Shown piece by piece: positions 1 through 8,135 of a stretch of DNA of 64,000 bases. This stretch comes from Mycolicibacter sp. MU0102. Lineage in GTDB: Bacteria > Actinomycetota > Actinomycetes > Mycobacteriales > Mycobacteriaceae. The first letter of the stretch is position 1. Every line of letters starts with the position of its first letter. The stretch is from NCBI RefSeq assembly GCF_963378105.1, contig NZ_OY726398.1, positions 4,340,001 through 4,404,000 of the forward strand, given 5' to 3'. Position numbers and translations under genes: made by a program. The notes under the pieces were generated by a model, which saw only the letters and a list, made by a program, of their open reading frames with translations, ran no database searches and was not told the DNA's origin.

Positions 1-1
1 C

Positions 2-496
2 GGCTTCGGCTTCGGCTTCGGCCCCGGCGGGCACCGTGGACACCGGCGCGGCAATCGCGGACGGCGCGGCGACGTGCGACTCGCCATCCTGGCCCTGCTC
101 GCCGAGGGCCCGATGCACGGCTACGAGATCATTCAGCAGATCGCCGAACGCAGCCAGCAGCTGTGGCGCCCCAGCCCCGGATCGGTCTACCCGACCTTGC
201 AGATGCTGGTCGATGAAGGTCTGATCACCGGCACCGAGACCGATGGCAAGAAGCGGCTTTTCGAATTGACCGAAGAAGGTCGCGGAGTCGCCGGGACGAT
301 CGAGACCCCGCCGTGGGAGCAGATCGCCGACGGCGCCGACCCCGGGCAGCTCAACCTGCGCACCGCGACCGGCCAACTGTTCGGTGCCGTCGCGCAGGCC
401 GGCCAAGCAGCCACGCCAGAGCAGCAGCAGCGCATCGTCGACATCATCAACGGCGCCCGCAAGGAGATCTACGGGATCCTCGGGGAAACCGACTGA
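2..496 (+). CDS. PadR-family transcriptional regulator (5' end outside window)
   Basis: The reading frame is open from the first bases of the window, so the start lies upstream. The visible N-terminus is a Gly/Phe run followed by a His/Arg-rich stretch, which is common before PadR winged helices in actinobacteria. The winged helix follows from the GTG codon at 74, with the PadR signatures HGYEII, SVYPTLQ and LVDEGLI, then a short helical C-terminal region. PadR proteins are dimeric, usually ligand-responsive repressors; the target is unknown. The next gene is convergent and starts its 3' end 14 bp away, so it gives no functional clue. Family assignment is firm; ligand and operator cannot be inferred. 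Confidence 0.88.
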   Translation, partial: GFGFGFGPGGHRGHRRGNRGRRGDVRLAILALLAEGPMHGYEIIQQIAERSQQLWRPSPGSVYPTLQMLVDEGLITGTETDGKKRLFELTEEGRGVAGTIETPPWEQIADGADPGQLNLRTATGQLFGAVAQAGQAATPEQQQRIVDIINGARKEIYGILGETD

Positions 497-510
497 GTTG
501 ACCGTGCGGG

Positions 511-1242
511 TCAACAGTGACGAAGGACCCGATGCATCGCGGTCTTCTCGTTAGATGAAACCCACAGTCCGTAAGCGGTTTTGACCGCGATCTGACGGGC
601 TACGAATTCGCATTCGAACGCGGCGTTCGCCGGCAGCCAGCCGGCGGCGTCGCGGAATGCCTTGTCGAAGTTGGCTTGGGCGCTGACCGCGAGCAGGTTA
701 CGGGGATCGTTGGCGAAATCGCGGCGGCGGCTGTCGTCCCAGGTCCGCGCCCCCTTGTACCAGGCGTCGGCCAACGACACGAGATGGTCGACCTGCACGG
801 CCTCGGACGTCTCGGGGCCACGGGCAAAGGCGATGGTCTCCCCGGAGTACGGGTCGTGCAGGACGCCACGCTGCACCAGGCAGGTTCCCCGTCGCAGTTC
901 GACCTCAGTCAGGTCGCGGCGCAGGATGTCGTCGCGGGTATTGCAGCCGTTGTGGCCGAATTCGACGTCGACGTCGTCACTCCACCGCTCGCCGAACCGG
1001 TAGCGCTTGAAGTCCTTTTCGCGATCCCAGCCCTTGACCGGCAGCGCTTCGAGCAGGCGGCGCGCGTCGTCATAGCCAGGATCCAGCGGCACCGCACTCG
1101 GCGTCGGCGGCGTCGGCGGCGTCGGCGAGGGCCCCGCGGGCTGCGAAAACCAGCCGGCCTGCTGCCACCACGCCCAGCCGACAACGGCCACCACGACCAG
1201 CGCAACCAACGCGCCGGGCAGCACCCGCCTGCGTGCGGCCAT
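511..1242 (-). CDS. Membrane-anchored HNH/DUF1524 nuclease-like protein
   Basis: This is a 243-residue protein. I start it at the ATG at 1242, two bases after the glpK stop, although the frame is open further upstream. One N-terminal membrane segment (about residues 8-27) is followed by a Pro/Thr linker and a C-terminal domain. That domain carries the DUF1524 HNH-like motif VDHLVSLADAW and, further on, NDPRNLLAV and AQANFDKAF. The family resembles secreted or surface actinobacterial HNH nucleases and the C-terminal domain of GmrSD-type enzymes. Nuclease activity is inferred from family and was not tested. Its spacing suggests translational coupling to glpK, with no obvious metabolic link. Confidence 0.8.
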   Translation of the reverse strand: MAARRRVLPGALVALVVVAVVGWAWWQQAGWFSQPAGPSPTPPTPPTPSAVPLDPGYDDARRLLEALPVKGWDREKDFKRYRFGERWSDDVDVEFGHNGCNTRDDILRRDLTEVELRRGTCLVQRGVLHDPYSGETIAFARGPETSEAVQVDHLVSLADAWYKGARTWDDSRRRDFANDPRNLLAVSAQANFDKAFRDAAGWLPANAAFECEFVARQIAVKTAYGLWVSSNEKTAMHRVLRHC

Positions 1243-1244
1243 TC

Positions 1245-2762
1245 TCAGGGCAGCTCGACCCAGTCCAGCGTGCGCTGCACGGCCTTTCGCCACCCGGCAT
1301 AGCCTTCGGCGCGCTGCTCATCCGACCAATTCGGGGTCCAACGCCTGTCTTCGCGCCAATTGGCGCGAAGATCGTCGGGCCCCTTCCAGAAACCGACGCC
1401 CAATCCGGCCGCATACGCAGCGCCCAGGGCGGTAGTTTCGGGCACAACCGGCTTGACCACGTCGACCCCGAGTACGTCGGCCTGGATCTGCATACACAGG
1501 TCATTGGCGGTGATACCGCCGTCGACCTTCAAAACACCAAGGTGCACACCGGAGTCGGCTTCCATCGCTTCGGCCACGTCTCGGCTCTGGTAGCAGATCG
1601 CCTCCAGGGTGGCCCGGGCCAGATGCGCGTTGGTGTTGAATCGGGACAGCCCCACGATCGCGCCGCGCGCGTCCGAACGCCAGTACGGTGCGAACAGCCC
1701 GGAGAACGCCGGCACGAAGTACATCCCACCGTTGTCGGAGACCTGGCGAGCGAGGCTCTCGACCTGCGTGGCGCCGCTGATGATGCCCAGTTGGTCGCGC
1801 AGCCACTGCACCGCGGAGCCGGTGACCGCGATCGAGCCTTCCAGCGCGTACACGGGCTTGGCGTCGCCGAACTGGTAGCAGACCGTGGTCAACAATCCGT
1901 TGTTGGAGCGGACGATCTGCTCACCGGTGTTGAGCAGCAAGAAGTTTCCCGTGCCATAGGTGTTCTTCGCCTCACCCGCCGACAGGCACACCTGGCCGAC
2001 CATGGCGCTCTGCTGATCACCCAGGATGCCGGCGATCGGCACCTCGCCGCGCACCGGTCCGGTGCTCGCGGTGACCGCATGCCGGCGCCGCGTCGACGAC
2101 GCCGTGATGCGCGGCAGCATCGCCTTCGGGATCGAGAACAACGCCAGCAGTTCGTCGTCCCAGTCCAGGGTCTCGAGGTTCATCAGCATCGTGCGGCTGG
2201 CATTGGTGACGTCGGTCAGGTGCACACCGCCACGCGGCCCCCCGGTCAGGTTCCACAGCACCCAGCTGTCGCAGGTGCCGAACAGCGCCTCGCCACGTTC
2301 GGCATCGGCACGCACCCCCTCGACGTTGTCGAGAATCCACTGCAGTTTGCCGCCGGAGAAGTAGGTGGCCGGCGGCAAGCCTGCCTTGCGCCGGATCACC
2401 TCCCCGTGGCCGTCACGCTCGAGGGCCGCCGCAATGGCGTCGGTTCGGGTGTCCTGCCAGACGATCGCGTTGTGGTAGGGCTGGCCGGTCTTGCGGTTCC
2501 ACACCACCGTCGTTTCGCGCTGGTTGGCGATGCCCAGCGCCGCCAGATCCGTCGCGTGGAGTTTGGTGGTGTTCAGCGCCGAGACCAGCACCGCCGCGGT
2601 GTGGTTCCACAATTCGAACGGATCGTGTTCCACCCAGCCGGCTCGCGGCAGGATCTGTTCGTGTTCGAGCTGATGGCGGCCCACCTCTGCACCGTCATGG
2701 TCGAAGATGATGCAACGAGTGCTGGTGGTGCCCTGGTCGATCGACGCGACGAAATCGGCCAA
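1245..2762 (-). CDS. glpK: Glycerol kinase
   Basis: It phosphorylates glycerol to sn-glycerol-3-phosphate in the cytoplasm, feeding lipid synthesis and glycolysis. The protein has the FGGY-kinase N-terminal phosphate loop DQGTTSTRC, the substrate region WVEHDP, and the C-terminal ATPase segment VDGGITANDLCMQ. I start it at TTG 2762, preceded by AGGAG seven bases upstream and matching the usual DFVxxIDQGTTS N-terminus; the upstream ATG at 2816 would add 18 atypical residues. At 505 residues it is the normal family length. The stop lies two bases from the next start, so it is probably co-transcribed with the HNH protein. No frame damage is visible; glpK homopolymer frameshifts are known in mycobacteria. 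Confidence 0.96.
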   Translation of the reverse strand: MADFVASIDQGTTSTRCIIFDHDGAEVGRHQLEHEQILPRAGWVEHDPFELWNHTAAVLVSALNTTKLHATDLAALGIANQRETTVVWNRKTGQPYHNAIVWQDTRTDAIAAALERDGHGEVIRRKAGLPPATYFSGGKLQWILDNVEGVRADAERGEALFGTCDSWVLWNLTGGPRGGVHLTDVTNASRTMLMNLETLDWDDELLALFSIPKAMLPRITASSTRRRHAVTASTGPVRGEVPIAGILGDQQSAMVGQVCLSAGEAKNTYGTGNFLLLNTGEQIVRSNNGLLTTVCYQFGDAKPVYALEGSIAVTGSAVQWLRDQLGIISGATQVESLARQVSDNGGMYFVPAFSGLFAPYWRSDARGAIVGLSRFNTNAHLARATLEAICYQSRDVAEAMEADSGVHLGVLKVDGGITANDLCMQIQADVLGVDVVKPVVPETTALGAAYAAGLGVGFWKGPDDLRANWREDRRWTPNWSDEQRAEGYAGWRKAVQRTLDWVELP

Positions 2763-2935
2763 GTCTGACTCCTGTCCATACCGGTGCCGGTCGGTGCCGG
2801 GTCCATCATCGCCCACCTGGTCCGATCGGGTGGCGCTACACGGCAGGATCGCGACGCCCGAGCAGGTCAGTCCACAAAATTAGACATTCTTCACGAACCC
2901 ATCAGACGCTATTCATTCACTCACCCGCATATTTC

Positions 2936-2954
2936 GATGTATTGCGAGTACATC
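2936..2954. promoter_or_regulatory. Inverted repeat in the glpK/DUF7159 divergent intergenic region
   Basis: GATGTA and TACATC flank a 7-base spacer in the 294-bp divergent region 2763-3056. The surrounding sequence is clearly less GC-rich than the genes, as expected for promoters. The site lies about 100 bp upstream of the DUF7159 start. It could be an operator for either gene; no regulator is identifiable from the sequence. The rest of this gap shows nothing else I can support. Confidence 0.35.
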
Positions 2955-3056
2955 TCGTGATGGTGAACAAACGGTGTCGGAACGCCGCCGATGTTTGTGC
3001 CCCCCAGAAGCCGCCGTGGCCGACCGCGTGCAGGTCAGAACTGAATCGGAGAAGAC

Positions 3057-5369
3057 ATGGACGTCGTCCTCGGTGTGGCACTTGCGTCGAGCGCACCCAC
3101 CACCATCCACACCGTGCTGGTCTGCGGAGAACGCGGGGACGGCGTGACGCTGGAAGAGCTCAGCATTGACGTGCCTTCCGACGACTCCGGCGAATTCGCC
3201 GCCGTCGACGCGTTGATCGCCGCGATCTTGCGGGCGAGGGACGCCGCAGACTCGGCCGGTCTGCACCTGGTGTCGACCGGCGTGACGGTGACCGATCCGC
3301 TCGACGCGGCAGCACTGAGTTCACGGCTTTCCAGCGGCGCCCTCGAGGGTTTGGAGAACGTGGCTCTGGTCTCCCCGGTGCTTGCGGCGGCAAGCTTGGC
3401 CCACAACCTGGGACAGACGGTCGGCTGCGACCAGATGGGGCTGCTGTCCGTCGAGGCGTCGACCGCGACACTGGCCATGGTCGACTGCACCGACGGCACC
3501 ATCACCCGGATCTTTCGGCAAGCCCTCGATGACGGCGATGCCACCGCCGCGGTCCACACGGTCGCCGATCGGCTCAACGCCGCCCACACGTCGCCGGACG
3601 GTCTGTTTCTGATCTGCGCCGAGGGCGATTCGACCGCGTTGCGGCCACAGCTGGAGGCCACGGTCGACCACGAGGTATGCGAGCCCGCGGAGCCGCGTGC
3701 CGCCCTGGCCCGTGGTGCGGCTCTGGCCTCTGCCCGCCTGGTCGGTGTCGAGGCGGAGTCCGCCGCGCTGGCCTACACGCAAGAACCCAGCTCCTGCGCC
3801 GTCGGCCCCTGCTACTACGACATCCCCGGCTTTGACGCCGACGACCTGGCCTACAGCGCAGTGCCCGACGAAGACGCCGAAGCGGCCACCGAGATCTTCG
3901 CACCGGTGGGTCACCCGCCTCGCCGTCCACTGTTGGTGGCCAGCGCGGCGTTGGCGTCTGCCGCGTTCGCCGCAGCGTCGGCGCTGATGGTGGCCATGAC
4001 GCTGGACATCACCCCCAACCTGGTCGCGCTGCGCCCGGATCTCGGTCGGGCGCTGACCATTCCGCACCGGGCTCCGAATCTTCAAGTACCCGCCACCGAG
4101 CCGTTCGGGGGACAACCACCGGTGATGGGGCAAGCGCCAGCGGACTCGATTCCACTGCCGCCGTTGAGCCTGCCGTCGGCGCCCGACCTTCCGGCGGCAG
4201 TGCCGCTGGGTGCCCCGGCGCCCGGTCTGCCGGCACCACAGCCGGTGGCGGCCGGGGCAAGCACCGGGCCATTGTTCGTACCCGCCCCGATCTTCGGCCC
4301 GCCGATGCCCATCCGCCCGCCGGCGGCGCAGACGCCGTCGCCCTTCCTGTTGGCGCCGCTTCCGCAGCCGGCCCCACACCGGCCCGTCTTGGCGGGGTTG
4401 ACTGATCTGTCATTCCTGTGGGGATTGCCCGGCAAGAGGCCGACGGCACCGGCCCCGGTGGTCAAGCCCCAACCGCCCGAGGTCAAGCCCGAACCCCCGG
4501 TGGTCATTCCCACGCCGCCCGTCGAGCTCCCCAATCCCCCGGTGGTCAAGCCCGATCCGCCGATCGTGAAGCCCCAACCGCCGGTGGTGAAGCCGAACCC
4601 GCCGATCGAGCTCCCCGATCCGCCGGTCGTGAAGCCCAATCCCCCGGTCGTCAAGCCCGAAATTCCGGTGGTCAAGCCCAATCCCCCGGTCGTCAAACCT
4701 GAAATCCCGGTGGTCAAGCCCAATCCCCCGGTCGTCAAACCTGAAATCCCGGTGGTCAACCCGAACCCGCCGGTGGTGAAACTGCCGGATCCGCCGGTTC
4801 AGGTCCCGGACATTCCCGCAATCAACCCGAACCCGGGAATTCAGCTGCCGGAGCTGCCTGTCAAGGTGCCTGACGCACCCGCGGTCAACCCCAATCCGGG
4901 AATCCAGTTGCCGAATCTGCCGATCCAGCTGCCGAATTCAGGCCCCCCGGCCGGGCTTCCGGTTCCCGAGGCGCCGTCACTGCCGTCACTGCCGTCACTG
5001 CCCGCACCCCAGGCGCCGTCACTGCCGGCATTCACCGCACCCCAGGCACCCGCACTGCCCTCGCTGCCGGCACCGCAGGCACCCGCACTGCCCGCACTGC
5101 CCTCGATCCCGGCACCCCAGGCACCCGCACTGCCCTCGCTGCCCGCACCGAGCGCACCCTCCATGCCCAACCTGGGTGGTGGCCTGTTCGGCGGAGGCGG
5201 TAAGCCCGGCGGGATCTTCGGCGGCGGTGGAAGGCCCGGTGGCGGACTGTTCGGGGGCGGAGGCGGCGGCGGCTTGTTCGGCGGCGGCGGATCCCGCGGT
5301 GGAGGACTCTTCGGCGGTGGGGGCGGGGGCCTGTTCGGCGGCGGAGGCAAGGGCCTGTTCGGCCACTAG
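3057..5369 (+). CDS. DUF7159-type mycobacterial protein with Pro-rich and Gly-rich repeats
   Basis: This 770-residue protein has three parts. Residues 1-270 are a folded domain resembling DUF7159, an actinobacterial family with an apparent ASKHA-like fold; DVVLGVALAS begins it. A single hydrophobic segment at about 285-307 follows. Residues 340-770 are low complexity: first mixed Pro/Ala, then alternating PVVKPNPP/PEIPVV units, then PAPQAPSLP-type units, and finally a GGGLFGGGG tail of about 60 residues. Topology suggests a cytosolic N-domain and an extended extracytoplasmic, wall-spanning tail. Function is unknown. A start at ATG 3057 has a usable upstream GGAGAAG. Its end overlaps the egtE end tail-to-tail by four bases. 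Confidence 0.8.
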   Translation: MDVVLGVALASSAPTTIHTVLVCGERGDGVTLEELSIDVPSDDSGEFAAVDALIAAILRARDAADSAGLHLVSTGVTVTDPLDAAALSSRLSSGALEGLENVALVSPVLAAASLAHNLGQTVGCDQMGLLSVEASTATLAMVDCTDGTITRIFRQALDDGDATAAVHTVADRLNAAHTSPDGLFLICAEGDSTALRPQLEATVDHEVCEPAEPRAALARGAALASARLVGVEAESAALAYTQEPSSCAVGPCYYDIPGFDADDLAYSAVPDEDAEAATEIFAPVGHPPRRPLLVASAALASAAFAAASALMVAMTLDITPNLVALRPDLGRALTIPHRAPNLQVPATEPFGGQPPVMGQAPADSIPLPPLSLPSAPDLPAAVPLGAPAPGLPAPQPVAAGASTGPLFVPAPIFGPPMPIRPPAAQTPSPFLLAPLPQPAPHRPVLAGLTDLSFLWGLPGKRPTAPAPVVKPQPPEVKPEPPVVIPTPPVELPNPPVVKPDPPIVKPQPPVVKPNPPIELPDPPVVKPNPPVVKPEIPVVKPNPPVVKPEIPVVKPNPPVVKPEIPVVNPNPPVVKLPDPPVQVPDIPAINPNPGIQLPELPVKVPDAPAVNPNPGIQLPNLPIQLPNSGPPAGLPVPEAPSLPSLPSLPAPQAPSLPAFTAPQAPALPSLPAPQAPALPALPSIPAPQAPALPSLPAPSAPSMPNLGGGLFGGGGKPGGIFGGGGRPGGGLFGGGGGGGLFGGGGSRGGGLFGGGGGGLFGGGGKGLFGH
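4632..4757 (+). repeat. Three tandem 42-bp coding repeats
   Basis: Three consecutive 42-bp units (4632-4673, 4674-4715, 4716-4757) encode the 14-residue unit KPNPPVVKPEIPVV. Units two and three are identical at DNA level; unit one differs at three positions. The perfect nucleotide identity of two units indicates recent expansion or conversion, so copy number may vary between strains. Confidence 0.92.
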
Positions 5370-6472
5370 CGTTCGCCGAGAACGGCCTTCATCGCCCCGC
5401 GTGGCGCATCGGCCAACGCCGTAGCGAGCACCTGCACGTCGTCCTCGGTGGTGTCGAGGTGCGGCGAGATCCGCAGCACGGGCATGGTCAGCTCCAGCGG
5501 TGCGCGTTCGACTCCGGCTGCGGTGGTAACGATCCCGTGCTCGGCGATCAGCCAGGCCCGCACCTCCACCGGATCAGTGCCCAAGGGCGGTACCAAGGTG
5601 GTGATGGCGCTCGGCTCGTCGAGCGGTTCGACCACCCGCCAGCCGGGTAGCTGAGCCAGCACCCGTCGGCTGCGGGCGCCCACGCCGGCCAGCGCAGCCC
5701 GCACCGCCACCGGCCCGGCCGTCAGATGTTCCCCCAGCGCAACACAGAACCCCACCTGTGCAGCGACATTGACGTCACCAGCCTCCGGTCCGGGCTCCGA
5801 CAGTGCGGCCAACGCGGGCCGCACTGCGAGTGCCCCGACACCGCGCGGCCCGGCAAGCCACTTGCGTGACGACGAATAGACGGCATCTGCGCCCACGGCG
5901 CAGTCGATCTGGCCCAGGGCCTGCGCCGCGTCGACAACTAGTGGAATGCCGAGCCCGCGGCAGATATCTGCCAGCTGCGCCAAGGGCTGCACCAGCCCGC
6001 GGTGACTGCCGACCGGAGTCAGGTGCACCAGGCTCGGCGGGTCGGCCGCTAGTGCGGTCGCCGCCTCGTCGAGCACCAGGCGGCCGGTGTCATCCACCGG
6101 CAGCATCCGCCAGCTGAACCCGTGCGCCGCGATCACCCCCAGATTCGGGCCGTACTCGCCGGGCAGGCAGGCCAGGGTGCGCTGCGCCCCCGGCCATCGG
6201 GACAGCAGCAGATCCAGCGCATTTCGCGACCCGGTGGTGAACACCACGTCGGCATCGGCCGTGCCGGTCAGTGCCGCGAATGCCGCCCGCCCGGCATCGA
6301 GTACCGGCGCGGCCGCCTCGGCGGCGACGTAGCCACCGACCTCGGCTTCGTGACGGGCATGGCGGGCTGCCGCATCCAGTGCCTCATAGCTCTGCCGTGA
6401 GCAAGCCGCACTGTCCAGGTGCAGCCCGGCGACCGGTGGGCGCGCGGCACGCCAACTGTCGGCGAGGCTCAT
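5366..6472 (-). CDS. egtE: Ergothioneine biosynthesis PLP-dependent C-S lyase EgtE
   Basis: It performs the last step of ergothioneine synthesis, cleaving hercynylcysteine sulfoxide to ergothioneine. It is a fold-type I PLP enzyme of the class-V aminotransferase group. Visible features are the cofactor-contacting Asp181 in VVDAAQALGQ and the Schiff-base Lys204 in SSSRKWLAGPRG. I start it at ATG 6472, four bases (ATGA) overlapping the egtD stop; the frame is open upstream but that would intrude into egtD. Length is 368 residues. It is the last gene of the egtABCDE operon and converges with the DUF7159 gene. Confidence 0.94.
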   Translation of the reverse strand: MSLADSWRAARPPVAGLHLDSAACSRQSYEALDAAARHARHEAEVGGYVAAEAAAPVLDAGRAAFAALTGTADADVVFTTGSRNALDLLLSRWPGAQRTLACLPGEYGPNLGVIAAHGFSWRMLPVDDTGRLVLDEAATALAADPPSLVHLTPVGSHRGLVQPLAQLADICRGLGIPLVVDAAQALGQIDCAVGADAVYSSSRKWLAGPRGVGALAVRPALAALSEPGPEAGDVNVAAQVGFCVALGEHLTAGPVAVRAALAGVGARSRRVLAQLPGWRVVEPLDEPSAITTLVPPLGTDPVEVRAWLIAEHGIVTTAAGVERAPLELTMPVLRISPHLDTTEDDVQVLATALADAPRGAMKAVLGER

Positions 6473-7437
6473 TTGATGGCGAGCGACAGGCCGAAATCGC
6501 CTGCCGCGTCGGTCCACCACCGTCGGCGGCGAAGACCCGCGGCGGCCAGTTCGTCGGCCACCTGCTCCGGCCGGAATTTGCAGGACACCTCGGTCAGCAT
6601 CTCCTCACCGGCCGCGAAATCGACAGCCAGATCCAGCGCACCGACCACGACATGCTGGGCGCGGCGGGCCCGCAGCCACATCTCGATGCGCTGCTCCGCC
6701 GAATTCCAGCGCACCACATGGGCGAACTCGTCCAGGTCGAAGTCGGCATCGAGTTCACGATTCACCACCGCAAGCACGTTGCGGTTGAACGCCGCGGTCA
6801 CCCCGGCCGAATCGTCGTAGGCACGCACCAGCCTGCCGGTGTCTTTGACCAGATCGGTGCCCAACAACAGACCATCACCGTCGTGCATGACGGCGGAAAG
6901 GTCGGCCAGGAATTCGGCGCGTGGCCCCGGCGTCAGGTTGCCGATGGTCGAACCCAGAAACACGAACAGTCGCCTGCCGCCGTCGGGGATCTGTGCCAGG
7001 TGATGCTCGAAGTCGCCGCAGACACCGTCCACTCGCACGCCGGGATAGTCACCGGCAATCGCCTCCCCCGCCGTTTCCAGCACCCCGGCGTCCACGTCGA
7101 AGGGGATGAATCGACGCAACTTCCCGGCGCCCTGCAGTGCGTCGAGCAGCATCCGGGTCTTTTCCGAGGTGCCACTGCCCAGTTCCACCAGGGTGTCCGC
7201 ACCCGACAGCGCCGCCACCTCGCCCGAATGGGCTCGCAGGATCTCCGCCTCGGCGCGAGTCGGGTAATACTCGGGCAGCCGAGTGATCTGGTCGAACAGC
7301 TCGCTGCCGACGTCGTCGTAGAACCACTTGGGCGGCAAAGACTTCGGATGCTGCGCCAGTCCGTGACGGACGTCGGCCCGCAGCGCGGTGCGTGCCGCGT
7401 CCGCGGCCAGGTGATTGGCAATGGTGACCCCCGTCAT
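6469..7437 (-). CDS. egtD: L-histidine Nalpha-methyltransferase EgtD
   Basis: It trimethylates histidine to hercynine using three SAM. The SAM-binding motif VELGSGTSEKT lies at residues 84-94 and the histidine-pocket region PKWFYDDVGS at 36-45. Further motifs are FLGSTIGN and the C-terminal EVSCKF. The start is ATG 7437, overlapping the egtC stop as ATGA. At 322 residues it is the standard length. In mycobacteria EgtD is reported to be controlled by PknD phosphorylation; I did not try to assign that site here. Confidence 0.96.
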   Translation of the reverse strand: MTGVTIANHLAADAARTALRADVRHGLAQHPKSLPPKWFYDDVGSELFDQITRLPEYYPTRAEAEILRAHSGEVAALSGADTLVELGSGTSEKTRMLLDALQGAGKLRRFIPFDVDAGVLETAGEAIAGDYPGVRVDGVCGDFEHHLAQIPDGGRRLFVFLGSTIGNLTPGPRAEFLADLSAVMHDGDGLLLGTDLVKDTGRLVRAYDDSAGVTAAFNRNVLAVVNRELDADFDLDEFAHVVRWNSAEQRIEMWLRARRAQHVVVGALDLAVDFAAGEEMLTEVSCKFRPEQVADELAAAGLRRRRWWTDAAGDFGLSLAIK

Positions 7438-8135
7438 CGGGTCACGCCCAAGGCGGTGACACGGACCTCTCCGTCGCGCGCGTCCACCAGGTGACAATCC
7501 GGGATATCCACCCAGCGCGGGTCGTCGTCGTAAGGCTCGCTGGCCAACACCACACCATCGGCACTGTGCAACATCGACAAGGTATCTCCCCAGGTCGTCG
7601 CCAACATCCGGGAACCGTTGGCGGCCACTATGTTCAGTCGCGCTTGCGGATCGGCCGCACCGACCTCGGCGATCACCTCGCCCAGCGATTCCACCCCGCG
7701 GGCAAAGATTGTCGCGGCCAATACGGCGCTGTCACACACCGATTCAGCACGATCGGTGGCGGTCAGGACCTCGCGGTTCACCACGCCGTTATGCGAGAGC
7801 AGCCAACTTCCGTCGGTGAACGGCGCGGTGGCGCTGGCCTCGATGGGCATCCCGACGGTCGCCGAACGCACCGCAGCCACCACGCAGTGGCTGGCCAACA
7901 CCGGGGCGATCGAGGCGAACGACCCGTCACTCCACAGCGGTGCCGCGCTGCGCCACCGACGAGGCACCCCGCCCTGGATGGCATCGAAAAAGCCTGCGCC
8001 CCAACCGTCGGCGTTGAGCAACCCGTGCTGCTGCCGGCGCGGAGCATAGGACTGCACCAGCAGCCCCTGCGGCGGTTCCAGCATCAGCTCGGCCAATGAC
8101 CGCGGCCGGCCCAGCCAGCCCAGGTGCCGGCACAT
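7434..8135 (-). CDS. egtC: Ergothioneine biosynthesis amidohydrolase EgtC
   Basis: It is a class-II glutamine amidotransferase-like (Ntn) hydrolase that removes glutamate from the gamma-glutamyl hercynylcysteine sulfoxide made by EgtB. The nucleophile is Cys2, exposed after removal of Met (MCRHLGWLG), which fixes the start at 8135. Other family signatures are NADGWGAGFF, SHNGVVN and DSAVLAA. It is 233 residues long, the expected size. The start shares one base with the egtB stop (TGATG), so translation is likely coupled. Confidence 0.95.
   Translation of the reverse strand: MCRHLGWLGRPRSLAELMLEPPQGLLVQSYAPRRQQHGLLNADGWGAGFFDAIQGGVPRRWRSAAPLWSDGSFASIAPVLASHCVVAAVRSATVGMPIEASATAPFTDGSWLLSHNGVVNREVLTATDRAESVCDSAVLAATIFARGVESLGEVIAEVGAADPQARLNIVAANGSRMLATTWGDTLSMLHSADGVVLASEPYDDDPRWVDIPDCHLVDARDGEVRVTALGVTR

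Noticed and set aside
1233..2768. A 511-codon plus-strand frame opposite glpK
   Set aside because: Shadow of glpK; no domain motifs and biased composition.
4455..5345. Possible CRISPR or noncoding repeat array
   Set aside because: The periodic sequence is in-frame coding repeats (Pro-Val-Val-Lys and Gly-rich units) in a single long gene; there are no spacers.
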